Made by a program: the position numbers and the translations under genes. This document shows positions 43,606 to 53,380 of a stretch of 64,000 nt of DNA, one piece after another; position 1 is the first letter of the stretch; each line of letters starts with the position of its first letter. Below the pieces are notes generated by a model. It was not told where the DNA came from. It made no database searches and saw nothing but the letters and a program-made list of their open reading frames with translations. The stretch is from CAZDVQ01 sp964508975. GTDB taxonomy: Bacteria; Bacteroidota; Bacteroidia; Chitinophagales; Saprospiraceae. The DNA is taken from the NCBI GenBank assembly GCA_964508975.1, contig CAZDVQ010000019.1, forward strand, positions 6,567 to 70,566, written 5' to 3'.

Positions 43606-45716
43606 CTTATCCTCCCCCACCTTTTAGCCCCTACGCTTAGCTTAAGGAAACGGCCCAAAGGTTCGTTTGCTGGTTTTTCGAGTTTTGGATCATCTTCCAA
43701 GAGCTGTTCGGCGCTCATGCGTGCGGCACGGAGGATTTTATCGTCCTTGACCAAATCGGCAATTTTAAACTGCAGAAGCCCCGATTGTTGCGTGCCTTCT
43801 ATATTTCCAGGGCCACGCAGGCGCATATCCGCGTCGGCAATTTCAAAGCCGTTTTGGGTGCGGCACATGGTATCAATGCGTTCGCGACCATCGGCCGAGA
43901 GTTTGTAGCCCGTCATGAGGATACAGTATGATTCGTCGGCACCACGACCAACCCTACCCCGCAACTGGTGTAATTGTGCCAAGCCAAAACGCTCGGCATT
44001 TTCAATCACCATCACCGAGGCGTTGGGTACGTTTACACCTACTTCAATCACGGTGGTGGCCACCATGATTTGCGTTTCATTGCGGATAAAACGCTGCATC
44101 TCGTATTCTTTGTCGGCAGCTTTCATCTGGCCGTGAACAATACTTAACTGGTACTGCGGCTTGGGGAATTCTCGCTCGATAGACTCAAAACCTTCCATCA
44201 GGTTCTTGATATCGGCCATGGTCTCGGCACCCGATTCCTCGATGAGCGGGTACACCACGTATACTTGTCGGCCTTTAGCAATCTCATCCCGCATGAAACC
44301 GAACACCCGCAAGCGGTTCGAGTCGTACTTGTGCATGGTAACGATGGGCTTTCGACCCGGCGGCAACTCGTCGATCACCGACACGTCGAGGTCGCCGTAG
44401 ATGGTCATGGCCAATGTTCTGGGTATTGGCGTGGCCGACATCACCAGCACGTGTGGTGGGCAAACACCACTTTTGCGCCACATCTTAGCGCGTTGTTCAA
44501 CCCCAAAACGGTGTTGTTCATCCACTACCAGCATCCCGAACTGTTTAAACTGCACGGGGTCTTCAATCAAAGCATGTGTACCGATGAGTATGTGAATGTC
44601 GCCCGACTGTAAATCGGCCAGCAGTTTCCGTCTTTTAGCGGCGGTCACGCTGCCGGTCAGCAGTTCAACCCGTATATCCATGCCCTCCACCAGTGCGGCG
44701 ATGCCGTTATAGTGTTGTTGGGCCAATATTTCGGTAGGAGCCATGAGGGCAGCTTGGTAGCCATTGTCCAGGCCAATGAGCATGGTCATGAGGGCCACGA
44801 TCGTTTTACCGCTACCCACATCGCCTTGCAGCAAGCGGTTCATTTGTTTGCCGCTGCCCATGTCTTGCCTAATCTCTCGGAGCACCCTTTTTTGGGCGTT
44901 GGTCAGTTCAAAGGGCAATTTTTCGGCGTAAAATTGTTTGGTATAATCGCCTACGGTGCCAAATACGTAGCCCCGCACTACCTGGTGGCGGTTGGTACGG
45001 CTTTGCAGGATGCGCATTTGCATGAGGAAAAGCTCCTCGAACTTGAGGCGTTTAATGGCTAGGTCAAGTTCCTGCTGGTTGCGCGGGAAATGGATGCGCA
45101 TCAGGGCCTCGTAGCGGTTGGGCAGTTTGTACTGCGCCACCAGCGGGTCTGGCAGCATATCGGTAATGTGCTCGCGATGTGGGTGAATGTCGCGAAACAG
45201 AGCCTTCATCAATAGGCCTATACCTTTTGAATCTAGTTTCTTGGTTTTAAGTTTCTCCGTTGTAGGGTAAACGGCCTGGAGCAAGGGCGCTTTGGCGGCC
45301 TCGGCCATGGGCTCCATTTCCGGGTGTGTAATTTGCGGTTTACCGTTAAAAAACGTGGGTTTCCCGTAAACGATATACTCTTTGCCGCGCTCGATAACCT
45401 TTTCGAGGTAGTGTACGCCGGTGAACCAAACCAGCTCGATGGCACCTGTTTCATCGCGGAAAACCCCGGTCATGCGGCGGCGGCGACCTTCGCCAAGCAC
45501 CTCGCAGCGCATCAGCACGCCACGCAACTGCACAGCTTGGCCATCTTCCTGGATATCGGCAATACGGTGGAAGGTCGTTCGGTCAATATGCCGGAACGGA
45601 AAATGGTACAGCAAGTCGCCAAAGGTAAATATCCCGAGTTCTTTTTTCAGGGTATCAGCCTTCAGCGGGCCCACGCCCTTGAGGTATTCAATATTGGTAG
45701 ATAAAATTCCTGACAC
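43602..45716 (-). CDS. recG: ATP-dependent DNA helicase RecG
   Basis: A protein of 704 residues: N-terminal wedge/OB domain (YLKGVGPLKADTLKKELGI), LQGDVGSGKT Walker A, VVDEQHRFGVEQR (DExH box), VMSATPIPRT (motif III), a second helicase domain with ATTVIEVGVNVPNAS, QLHQLRGRVGRG and the TRG motif region. RecG remodels stalled forks and branched DNA. Length and all motifs match the family. It is transcribed away from the kinase and followed by repeat sequence. Confidence 0.97.
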   Translation of the reverse strand: MSGILSTNIEYLKGVGPLKADTLKKELGIFTFGDLLYHFPFRHIDRTTFHRIADIQEDGQAVQLRGVLMRCEVLGEGRRRRMTGVFRDETGAIELVWFTGVHYLEKVIERGKEYIVYGKPTFFNGKPQITHPEMEPMAEAAKAPLLQAVYPTTEKLKTKKLDSKGIGLLMKALFRDIHPHREHITDMLPDPLVAQYKLPNRYEALMRIHFPRNQQELDLAIKRLKFEELFLMQMRILQSRTNRHQVVRGYVFGTVGDYTKQFYAEKLPFELTNAQKRVLREIRQDMGSGKQMNRLLQGDVGSGKTIVALMTMLIGLDNGYQAALMAPTEILAQQHYNGIAALVEGMDIRVELLTGSVTAAKRRKLLADLQSGDIHILIGTHALIEDPVQFKQFGMLVVDEQHRFGVEQRAKMWRKSGVCPPHVLVMSATPIPRTLAMTIYGDLDVSVIDELPPGRKPIVTMHKYDSNRLRVFGFMRDEIAKGRQVYVVYPLIEESGAETMADIKNLMEGFESIEREFPKPQYQLSIVHGQMKAADKEYEMQRFIRNETQIMVATTVIEVGVNVPNASVMVIENAERFGLAQLHQLRGRVGRGADESYCILMTGYKLSADGRERIDTMCRTQNGFEIADADMRLRGPGNIEGTQQSGLLQFKIADLVKDDKILRAARMSAEQLLEDDPKLEKPANEPLGRFLKLSVGAKRWGRIS

Positions 45717-45809
45717 AAGGTTGCACTTTACATTTGGCGGGCATATTGCTCGCCTCGATGCCCAAAGATAAGCAGATTATAGTTCATAGTTAATAGTTTA
45801 TAGGTATAA

Positions 45810-45940
45810 TTGGGGCGTTGCGCCGCATGCGCGTCGCCGCTGTCCTCCAGGGTTCGCTTTGCTCCGTGCTTCGCACCGCGGCTTCGCCGCGCCTTCCGGC
45901 CAGCTAACGCAAGCACGGCGGCGTAGCCGCCGTGCTTAGG
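45810..45940 (+). repeat. GC-rich modular intergenic repeat, copy E17 (type B, no inner module)
   Basis: TTGGGGCGTTGCGCCGCATG start running straight into GCGTCGCCGCTGTCC without the GGGGCGTAT palindrome, GCTCCGTGCTTCGCACC, GCGGC-TTC-GCCGC, GGCCAGCTAACGC, then a GCACGGCGGC-GTA-GCCGCCGTGC hairpin. Confidence 0.8.
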
Positions 45941-46012
45941 GCAGGGGTAGTTTTTGAACCATCCAACACGAGCTAAGTACATGGCTCGCCGCAGTCGCAA
46001 TGCGGTTGTGAA

Positions 46013-46056
46013 CAAAAAAAACAGCCCTTGCATCAATCTGACACAAGGGCTGTTTT
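46013..46056 (-). terminator. Rho-independent terminator of lysS
   Basis: Perfect 11-bp stem AACAGCCCTTG (46020-46030) and CAAGGGCTGTT (46044-46054), followed on the minus strand by seven T. Four T on the other side could make it work in both directions. Confidence 0.88.
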
Positions 46057-46071
46057 ATAGTAAAATTAATG

Positions 46072-47589
46072 CTATAATTCAGGGCGCATTTGAGGGAAGA
46101 ACAATACTTCCTGGATGCTGCGCTGGTTGGTAAACAACATGGCGAGGCGGTCCATACCAATACCTAGGCCCGATGTAGGCGGCATACCGTACTCGATAGA
46201 GCGGAGGAAATCCTCGTCGAGGACCATGGCTTCTTCGTCGCCCCTTTTGGCTAATTCTAGCTGATCCTCGAAGCGTTCGCGCTGGTCGAGCGGGTCGTTG
46301 AGCTCCGAGTAGGCATTGGCCAATTCCTTGCCGTTGACAAACAGCTCAAAGCGCTCGACAAGCCCTTCTTTGCTGCGGTGTTTTTTGGCCAGCGGGGTCA
46401 TCTCGATCGGGTAATCGGTGATGAAGGTAGGCTGGATGAGCAGGGCTTCAACTTTCTCGCCGAAAATCTCGTCGATGAGTTTGCCTTTGCCCATGCTAGG
46501 GTCAACCCCGATATGCATTGATTTACACACCTCGCGGAGGGCCGCCTCGTCCATACCTTCAATGTCTACACCGGTGTAGTGTTTAATCGACTCGGCCATC
46601 GACATTTTGGTGAAGGGGCCTTTGAACGATATGATATGCTCGCCCACGGTGAGGTCGGTTGAGCCATTTACTTCCATGGCTAGGGTTTCAAACAGCTCTT
46701 CAACCATTTCCATCATCCAGATGTAGTCTTTGTAGGCTACATAAATTTCCATGCTGGTAAATTCTGGGTTGTGGGTACGGTCCATGCCCTCGTTGCGGAA
46801 CATTTTGCCAATTTCGTATACACCGTCAAAGCCACCAACGATCAATCGTTTGAGGTATAGCTCGTTAGCGATACGCATGTACAAAGGCATATCGAGGGTG
46901 TTGTGATGGGTGGCGAAAGGGCGTGCGGCAGCACCTCCGTGGATAGGTTGGAGCACTGGGGTCTCGACCTCAAGCCAGCCTTGAGCATCAAAGTAGCGAC
47001 GCATGGCGCTGATGATGCGCGAGCGTTTGTAAAAAATTTGCTTAACCTCGGGGTTCACGGTAAGGTCAACATAACGTTGGCGGTAGCGCAGTTCGGGGTC
47101 GGTAAATGCATCGTAGATATGGCCTTCCTCATCGCGTTTAACGATGGGGAGCGGGCGGAGCGATTTGCTCAAAACTTTCAATTCAGTAACGTGAACGGTT
47201 ATCTCGCCGGTTTGGGTGAGGAAAACGTGGCCACGTACACCAATAAAATCACCGATGTCGAGTAATTTTTTGAAAACGGTGTTGTATAGTTCTTTATCCT
47301 CGCCGGGACAAATTTCGTCGCGGTTTACGTAAATCTGTATACGGCCTTCGCTATCTTGGATTTCGGCGAAGGACGCTTTACCCATGACGCGTACCGACAT
47401 GAGTCGGCCAGCGATGTAAACATCTGCAAAGGCTTCTGGCGTTTGCTCAAAGGTTGCTTTTATGCTAGCCGAACGAGCGTTAACGGGGAATTGCTCGGCA
47501 GGGTAAGGATTGATACCTGCGGCTTGGATTTTGCGTAAATTTTCGCGGCGTACGAGCTCTTGTTCGCTCAGTTCGTGATGCTGACTCAT
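46072..47589 (-). CDS. lysS: Lysyl-tRNA synthetase, class II
   Basis: A protein of 505 residues: N-terminal OB anticodon-binding domain (VYIAGRLMSVRVMGKASFAE), class II motif 1 (RSRIISAMRRYFDAQGWLEVETPVL), motif 2 (FRNEGMDRTHNPEFTSME) and motif 3 (GLGIGMDRLAML). It charges tRNA-Lys. Normal length with no oddities. A TACCTTCG box (one mismatch) lies about 20-30 bases upstream of the ATG. Confidence 0.97.
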   Translation of the reverse strand: MSQHHELSEQELVRRENLRKIQAAGINPYPAEQFPVNARSASIKATFEQTPEAFADVYIAGRLMSVRVMGKASFAEIQDSEGRIQIYVNRDEICPGEDKELYNTVFKKLLDIGDFIGVRGHVFLTQTGEITVHVTELKVLSKSLRPLPIVKRDEEGHIYDAFTDPELRYRQRYVDLTVNPEVKQIFYKRSRIISAMRRYFDAQGWLEVETPVLQPIHGGAAARPFATHHNTLDMPLYMRIANELYLKRLIVGGFDGVYEIGKMFRNEGMDRTHNPEFTSMEIYVAYKDYIWMMEMVEELFETLAMEVNGSTDLTVGEHIISFKGPFTKMSMAESIKHYTGVDIEGMDEAALREVCKSMHIGVDPSMGKGKLIDEIFGEKVEALLIQPTFITDYPIEMTPLAKKHRSKEGLVERFELFVNGKELANAYSELNDPLDQRERFEDQLELAKRGDEEAMVLDEDFLRSIEYGMPPTSGLGIGMDRLAMLFTNQRSIQEVLFFPQMRPEL

Positions 47590-47660
47590 GCTAGTTTTAA
47601 TAGTAAATGAACCGCGAAGGTAAGTATTTTAGCGTTGATGTTTACATCGAAATACAGTGC

Positions 47661-48051
47661 TTAAATCAAGTCCATCGCTTTAGCTTCTTGAATAACCTGC
47701 TCTACTTTATCAATATCGACCTCGAGTGTTTCGGCAATAGCCTTGATGTCAAGACCTTTTTTATACGCTTTGATAATTTCAAGGGCTATTTTGGTGCCTT
47801 TATCTTCACCTTCAAGTTTGCCTTCAAGTTTGCCTTTGTTGTAAAGGTAATCTGTTTCGATGTCTTCAAGTTCGATATAGATAGGCATGGTGTTGATTTT
47901 TTCGATTAAAAGATGGTCAAATTTACGCAATCGCGCTAAGTTGAGCAATTGTACGTGATATTTTTTTAATTTGTAATAAGTCCTCAAAACCTAGCTGTAA
48001 TGAACTAGTTACAGCATGTGAAATCCAGTTCGCTAATCCGCACAAGGGATT
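47661..48051 (-). pseudogene. Rpn/YhgA-like nuclease C-terminal remnant with probable frameshift
   Basis: The frame to 47987 (TTG start, 108 codons) encodes YHVQLLNLARLRKFDHLLIE, MPIYIELEDIETDYLYNKGK and LEGKLEG, as in the C-terminal part of PD-(D/E)XK Rpn-family proteins. A second frame upstream reads LANWISHAVTSS then LQLGFEDLLQIKK and would join it at KKYHV if one base were removed from the run of seven A (T7 at 47961-47967 on the plus strand). The N-terminal nuclease core is absent, and the extension ends at repeat copy E18. A homopolymer sequencing error could also explain the shift. Confidence 0.5.
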
Positions 48052-48140
48052 GGAGGGGCACGAGCGTAGCGAGTGGTGCCGTAGGCACTGGAACCCCGCA
48101 AAGCCCGGTGCTGCGCATCGCGCAGCATGTGCCCAAAAAA
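48052..48140 (-). repeat. GC-rich intergenic repeat, copy E18 (diverged, inverted)
   Basis: The right edge GCATGTGCCCAAAAAAT is an inverted terminus. The body has CACGAGCGTAGCGAGTGGTG and GGTGCC-GTA-GGCACC hairpins rather than the type A or B core. Confidence 0.55.
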
Positions 48141-48268
48141 TAAAAAAATAAGAAACTATATCCCTAGGTAATCGGCTTGTTTGCTGGCCAAACTATAATA
48201 ATTCTCGGGGCAGATACTTGGATTCAAAATTAATTTATACCTTGGGCTACCAAAACAATTAGACGGCC

Positions 48269-48754
48269 ATGAGTTCTGTACAATTCAAAGATATAAACTT
48301 CAAAATCTCGGTAATGGGTGCCTTACATGACCTCGGTCATTATGTGGAGGAGGTGAAGGCTATCCATGAAAAACATTATAACCCCAGCGATTTTTCGTAC
48401 AAACCTATCCCCGAGGTATTGGCATTTTACCAGCAGGTGCATATTGAACAAGCGCTGCTGGATAAAATTGAGCACTTGATTCCCGATGGTGGCGACCACT
48501 GCTACGCGTACTTGATGAACAACTGGGATGGCGAAGACGACCAGTTTGATATCCAGTCGATCGAGGGGATTGAACTTTTGCGCAACCTGCAATCCTTTGA
48601 CCCCATCAGCATGATAACCATGGATGGTATTGATTACAGCCCTTTGCTGGCCTGTAAAAAACTAGAATCCGTAAACCCAGAATTTGCTGCCGAAGGTCCA
48701 GAAAACGATAAAGTATTGGCCGAGCTGGAAGCCCGCGGCGTGGAAGTTTTTTAA
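48269..48754 (+). CDS. Hypothetical acidic protein
   Basis: A 161-residue cytoplasmic protein: FKDINFKISVMGALHDLGHY, a helical VEEVKAIHEKHYNPSD region, ending EGPENDKVLAELEARGVEVF. Strongly acidic. No signal peptide or metal motif. I do not recognise a family with confidence; the F-K-D-x-N-F-K start resembles DUF6892-type proteins but this is weak. It ends 14 bases from the convergent lnt stop. Confidence 0.65.
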   Translation: MSSVQFKDINFKISVMGALHDLGHYVEEVKAIHEKHYNPSDFSYKPIPEVLAFYQQVHIEQALLDKIEHLIPDGGDHCYAYLMNNWDGEDDQFDIQSIEGIELLRNLQSFDPISMITMDGIDYSPLLACKKLESVNPEFAAEGPENDKVLAELEARGVEVF

Positions 48755-48768
48755 ATTCGACCAAGTAT

Positions 48769-50577
48769 TTATTTGCGCCGAATGGGCGTAATGGCGAACA
48801 ACATGAACACCCCCGCAATGAGTATGCACATGCGCGATAGGTAGTCGCCGTGTTTGGCATAAAAAGTCAGGCCATTTTCAGGGTTTACGGTACCTTTTAC
48901 CACGGCAGCCTCGTTGTAGTTACTGGCTTGGCGTATATCGCCGCGGCTGTTGACGAAGCAAGAGGTGCCCGAGTTGGCCGCACGCACCACTGGCCGACGA
49001 TTCTCGATAGCCCGTAGACTAGCAAACTGAGCATGTTGGATATAGCCAGGGGTATCGTCCCACCAGCCATCGTTGGTGACAACCATGATGATGTTGGCAC
49101 CGTTGCGCACGTACTCGGTGAGGTACTCGCCATAAACCGATTCATAGCAAATAACCGGGGCAACTTTTAAGCCGTCAGCACGGGAAAATACCTCGCGCTC
49201 GGGCTGTGGGGTTAAACCTGCTGGCGTGCCACCAAGCTGCTCGATGAGCGGTTTGAGGAAAACGAATATCTTGCGGAAAGGGAAAATCTCAGGGCCTGGG
49301 ACAAATCTAGACTTGAGGTAATACGGTATGTCATTGCTGCCGGCGCTGAGTTGCAAGGCCGAGTTATGATCCTCGTAGCGTAGTTTCATGCCGCCGGCGC
49401 GGGTATAATCGATGGTGTAAGGGCCGCTTGGCTCGTTTTCAGGTAGAATTCGGTGTGCATCAATACCGCTGACAAGGGTAAGGCCAGGATATTTATCAAC
49501 CAGTTGTTTAACCCTCAAAATATCGGTGTTAACCAAAAGCTCGGAGGCTTCAACGCCCACGATGCTGGTCTCGGGCATCACTACATAATCGGTTTTGCTA
49601 TCCACATTGGCCTCAATTTGCGCCATGATGCGGTTAACCTGCTCGAAGGGCGGAACATAATTGGTCAAGGATTTCGAGTTGCGCCATTTTACGTAGTGCG
49701 GCTCGAAGTTAGGCTGTATGGCCACGATGTTGATTTGTTGCTCGCTTGGTTTCCAGCTAAAGTACATAGCCAATGACATCAACATTGGGATTACAGCTAG
49801 GGCCAATGGTTTGTACCAGAATGCCCAGCCTTTCCAGTTGCTGTAGCCCGTTTTTTGCCATTGCCTGAAAATGAGCAAATTAACGGCTAAAATCCAGAAA
49901 CTTCCGCCCGTGTGACCCGCGATACTGTACCACTGGATTAAACTAGGCCAGTTGGCCAAGCCATTGCCCAGGGTGAGCCAAGGCCAGGAAGCGTCCCAGC
50001 GGAGGTGTAAGTATTCCCAGCTCATCCACAAGGCAATGAACAAGATGTAACCTTGCACATCACCCAGTTTTTTGCGGCCGTAATGGAACAAAACGAAAGG
50101 CAGCGACATTAAAAAACTGTTGGCCAGTATAGCAAATACACCGGCCAGCAAAAGCGAGTTGCTGACCCAGTAGGTGGTTAAAATATTCCAGGTGAAAAAG
50201 GTAGTAAAGGCATAACGGAAAACCTTTCGGCCTGCTTTAGGCTCGTGGCGGCATTGGTCTTCAATCCACAACAAGGGCACAAAGCCTATGAACAATGCGG
50301 GCAGCATGATGCCAGGAGCAAAACCAACCGACAAGAGTACGCCGGAAAACACCGCGTTCCAACGGTAACGGCTATGTTGTTCGGTCTTGGCAAAATACTC
50401 ACGTAACAGCAGGTAGGCCAACCAAAACCCAAGGAACAGGTACAAGGGCCTATGTCCCCAAAGTTGTGCAGCTTGATCGAGGCGGTACATATCGTAGCCC
50501 ACGCCAATAAAGGCGAGCAGCATGAAGATGGCACCTGCGAGCGCCCAAGAGGGTTTGGTGGAGGGTTGTTGTTGCAT
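48769..50577 (-). CDS. lnt: Apolipoprotein N-acyltransferase Lnt
   Basis: A protein of 602 residues from MQQQPSTKPSWALAG. Eight or so N-terminal membrane helices are followed by the nitrilase domain: VVMPETSIVGVE (catalytic Glu), a conserved Lys in the KSRFVPGPEIFPFR region and APVICYESVYGEYL (catalytic Cys), then NIIMVVTNDGWWDDTPGYIQ. It adds the third acyl chain to lipoproteins in the inner membrane, in keeping with the several lipoproteins here. The frame is open to 50643, but the minus-strand promoter at 50641-50648 places the transcript start inside that extension, so 50577 is chosen. Confidence 0.93.
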   Translation of the reverse strand: MQQQPSTKPSWALAGAIFMLLAFIGVGYDMYRLDQAAQLWGHRPLYLFLGFWLAYLLLREYFAKTEQHSRYRWNAVFSGVLLSVGFAPGIMLPALFIGFVPLLWIEDQCRHEPKAGRKVFRYAFTTFFTWNILTTYWVSNSLLLAGVFAILANSFLMSLPFVLFHYGRKKLGDVQGYILFIALWMSWEYLHLRWDASWPWLTLGNGLANWPSLIQWYSIAGHTGGSFWILAVNLLIFRQWQKTGYSNWKGWAFWYKPLALAVIPMLMSLAMYFSWKPSEQQINIVAIQPNFEPHYVKWRNSKSLTNYVPPFEQVNRIMAQIEANVDSKTDYVVMPETSIVGVEASELLVNTDILRVKQLVDKYPGLTLVSGIDAHRILPENEPSGPYTIDYTRAGGMKLRYEDHNSALQLSAGSNDIPYYLKSRFVPGPEIFPFRKIFVFLKPLIEQLGGTPAGLTPQPEREVFSRADGLKVAPVICYESVYGEYLTEYVRNGANIIMVVTNDGWWDDTPGYIQHAQFASLRAIENRRPVVRAANSGTSCFVNSRGDIRQASNYNEAAVVKGTVNPENGLTFYAKHGDYLSRMCILIAGVFMLFAITPIRRK

Positions 50578-50640
50578 CTTATGCAGTAAATTGACTACGA
50601 TCCAGCTTAAATGGTTCCATAAGGCTTTCAAAATATACCA

Positions 50641-50690
50641 CAAATATAGAAAAACTTGTTTAGGTACTTATGTTGGATTACTTAACTTTG
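50641..50690. promoter_or_regulatory. Divergent -7 boxes of lnt and the glucosaminidase gene
   Basis: TATATTTG on the minus strand (50641-50648) for lnt and TAACTTTG on the plus strand (50683-50690) for the gene starting at 50714. They are close enough that their upstream halves overlap. Confidence 0.55.
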
Positions 50691-50713
50691 CAAAAACTCA
50701 ACCTAAAATACAC

Positions 50714-51970
50714 ATGCGCTATATCTTATTAATATTGCTCGTCGTGGCTAGCTTTAAGCCTGTATCCGCAAACGACGACTGGGATAACTTCCTACAACAA
50801 CTTGACGATAACCAAGTGATGGCCGATGCTTACCTCGTGCTGTACGCCGATATCGCTGTAGCCGAAATGGAGCGAACCGGTATTCCGGCCAGTATAAAGC
50901 TAGCCCAGGGCATGTTAGAATCGTACTTTGGCCGTAGCGATTTAGCCATGAACGCCAATAATCACTTCGGGATTAAATGTGGCTCTAACTGGACTGGCCA
51001 AACCATGTACAAACAAGACGATGATCCTCAACCTTCTTGCTTCCGCAAATACAACAGCCCTGAGAACTCATTCTACGACCACTCGGCCTTCCTTCAACGT
51101 GACCGTTACAAAGAACTGTTTACATACCCCCGGACCGATTACAAGAGCTGGGCTAACGGGCTCAAACGCCTGGGTTATGCCACCGACCCTAAATATCCAG
51201 AAAAACTTATCTCTACCATCGAGAAGTATAATTTGCACCGCTACGATTACGGCATGCAACAACCGATGGCCGGTGGCAAACCTGCACCTATCGCCGTTTC
51301 ACCAGGCCAGAACAACGCCCAACTCGACAACCGCATTTGGTATAGCGTTAACGGTGTGCCTTTCGTAGTGGCTCGCGTTGATGATAACGCCGAGCGCATC
51401 GCCCAACGCAGCGGCGTAAACGTTAAGCGTATCCGCCAGTACAACGAGCTTGATGCACACCGTATCGAGGCTGGACAAAGGGTTTACCTCCATTTCAAAA
51501 AACGCCGCTACAAGGGTAATGAGAAATTCCACGTGGTTAAAGCGGGCGACGATATGTACAGCATTTCGCAAACATACGGCATGACCCTTAAACACCTATA
51601 CAAGAAAAACCGCATGCTGGTAGGCCAAGAACCCGCTATCGGAGAGCGTATCTCTCTTAAGAAAAAAATGAAGAAAACACCTCGCCTGCGCAACAACAGC
51701 GATATTGGCAACGTGGTGCCAGCACGGCCAACTGAACCCGCAAGGCCTACCGAGCCCGCTCGGCCTACACCAACGCCGCCTGCACCTACACAACCTACCA
51801 CGCCCGTTAACCCTCCTTCTACAGGCAGTAGCCAAAAACACGTGGTTCAACGTGGCGAAACACTGTATAGCATTTCTAAAAAATACGGCATCACCGTTGA
51901 TGAACTCAAACGCCTCAACCGCTTGAACTCGAATGAAATCAAAGTAGGCCAAGAATTAAAAATACGCTAA
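50714..51970 (+). CDS. Glucosaminidase-LysM peptidoglycan hydrolase
   Basis: A protein of 418 residues with signal peptide (MRYILLILLVVASFKPVSA). The FlgJ-like glucosaminidase domain (about 30-180) has IPASIKLAQGMLESYFGRSD (catalytic Glu in QGMLES), NNHFGIKCGSNWTG and RLGYATDPKYPEKLI. Two LysM domains follow (FHVVKAGDDMYSISQTYG and HVVQRGETLYSISKKYG), separated by a Pro-rich ARPTEPARPTEPARPTPTPP linker. It cuts wall glycan in the periplasm. The sterol-desaturase gene overlaps its stop by one base (TAATG). Confidence 0.92.
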   Translation: MRYILLILLVVASFKPVSANDDWDNFLQQLDDNQVMADAYLVLYADIAVAEMERTGIPASIKLAQGMLESYFGRSDLAMNANNHFGIKCGSNWTGQTMYKQDDDPQPSCFRKYNSPENSFYDHSAFLQRDRYKELFTYPRTDYKSWANGLKRLGYATDPKYPEKLISTIEKYNLHRYDYGMQQPMAGGKPAPIAVSPGQNNAQLDNRIWYSVNGVPFVVARVDDNAERIAQRSGVNVKRIRQYNELDAHRIEAGQRVYLHFKKRRYKGNEKFHVVKAGDDMYSISQTYGMTLKHLYKKNRMLVGQEPAIGERISLKKKMKKTPRLRNNSDIGNVVPARPTEPARPTEPARPTPTPPAPTQPTTPVNPPSTGSSQKHVVQRGETLYSISKKYGITVDELKRLNRLNSNEIKVGQELKIR

Positions 51971-53187
51971 TGAAATCCATGCTCATCGTGCTGGCCATTC
52001 CAGTTTTTTTCGTTCTTATCGCTTTGGAGTGGTATTATGGCAGACGCACGGGCAAGGCTTCATACCGTTTTAACGATACCATCGCCAATCTCAACATCGG
52101 CATTGGTAACCAAGTGTTCGGTTTGCTGTACAAGGGCTTGCTATTGGGTATGTTTTTCTGGGTATCGAAAAACTGGGGCTTGTTTCAAATTCCGAGTAAT
52201 GTTTTTACTTGGATATTGTGCCTTGTGCTCTGGGATTTTCTCTACTATTGGGCCCACCGCTGGGGCCACGAGGTTAATTTTTTCTGGGCCGCCCACGTGG
52301 TACACCATTCCAGCGAGGACTATAACCTGGGCGTTGCCCTGCGTCAAAGTTGGTTTCACAACCTGCTGGCCGGTGTCATCTTCTTGCCGGTACCTTTGCT
52401 CGGTTTCGATACTTTAACCATCATTTCGGTAGCAGGTGTGGTAACCTTATACCAGTTCTGGATTCATACCGAGGCCATCGAGCGTATGCCCCGATGGTTT
52501 GAGTACGTTTTCAATGCTCCGGCGCACCACCGCGTGCATCATGCCCGCGACCCGAAGTATATCGATAAAAACTATGCGGCTGTCTTCATCGTTTGGGATA
52601 GGCTTTTCGGTACCTATATGGATGAAGATGAGCGCCCACATTACGGCATCACCAGCAACATCAATTCCTGGGACCCTACCTGGGCTAACTTCCACTATTA
52701 TGCCGAGATGTGGCACAACGCCCGCCGCATGACCAGCTGGGCCGACCGCCTTAAACTCATTTTTGCTCGACCAGGTTGGCTGCCCGAGTACCTCGGGGGC
52801 TATCAAGCGCCTCCTCCAGTGCCCGCGGTACTGCATAAATACAATGCCGATAGCCGCCCAACGCACTGGTACATAGCATTCCAGTTTACCATTGTCAGCG
52901 TTGGGCTAGTGCTTTACATGGTTCATTTTGATAGCCTTAGCCTGGCCTTTCAATGGGGTTTTGCTGCGTACATTATTGCAACAACGGCCATTTGCTCGGC
53001 GCTGTTCGAGCATAAAACCTGGGTGCGTTGGGCTCAATACCCCGTACTTTTGGCAGGTTTTGCCCTGCTAAATTTGCTGTTTTATAGTACCTATCCTGAG
53101 TCGTTCAGCCTGGTTTTGGCATTGTCGGGTGCATTGCTCTTGGCGCAATTGCTATGGTTTAAGCTTTTAATGCGTACGAGTAATTGA
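51970..53187 (+). CDS. Sterol desaturase/fatty acid hydroxylase family membrane protein
   Basis: A protein of 405 residues, with membrane helices at the N-terminus and four near the C-terminus. Di-iron His clusters: YYWAHRWGHEVNFFWAAHVV, HHSSEDYN, and the later HRVHHARDPKYIDKNY. By family it hydroxylates or desaturates a lipid using O2 and two iron atoms; the lipid is unknown. TAATG overlap implies translational coupling to the glucosaminidase gene. Confidence 0.9.
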   Translation: MKSMLIVLAIPVFFVLIALEWYYGRRTGKASYRFNDTIANLNIGIGNQVFGLLYKGLLLGMFFWVSKNWGLFQIPSNVFTWILCLVLWDFLYYWAHRWGHEVNFFWAAHVVHHSSEDYNLGVALRQSWFHNLLAGVIFLPVPLLGFDTLTIISVAGVVTLYQFWIHTEAIERMPRWFEYVFNAPAHHRVHHARDPKYIDKNYAAVFIVWDRLFGTYMDEDERPHYGITSNINSWDPTWANFHYYAEMWHNARRMTSWADRLKLIFARPGWLPEYLGGYQAPPPVPAVLHKYNADSRPTHWYIAFQFTIVSVGLVLYMVHFDSLSLAFQWGFAAYIIATTAICSALFEHKTWVRWAQYPVLLAGFALLNLLFYSTYPESFSLVLALSGALLLAQLLWFKLLMRTSN

Positions 53188-53267
53188 CATTCAATAGGTC
53201 TGAGTACATAAAATATCCTAAAGCCCCGAAAAAGGTCATTTAATCATTTTATCTTTTTTCATGTAGT

Positions 53268-53380
53268 CTTTTTTGGGCGCCCCGCCGCTGCGCGGCGGCG
53301 GTCCCCTCTGGGCTTCGCGTTGCTCGGTGCTGCGCACCCGCACCTCCGGTGCGGCCCGACGGGCACCTGGCGCGATAGCC
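53268..53380 (+). repeat. GC-rich modular intergenic repeat, copy E19 (type C)
   Basis: TTTTTTGGGCGCCCCGCCGC start, CCGCCGC-TGC-GCGGCGG hairpin, GCACCTCC-GGTGC hairpin and the GGGCACCTGGCGCGATAG end. The end directly abuts MITE copy 2. Confidence 0.78.

Noticed and set aside
50522..50713. Upstream start for the glucosaminidase-LysM protein
   Set aside because: The extension overlaps lnt on the other strand and both promoters, and would place the signal peptide 64 residues in.
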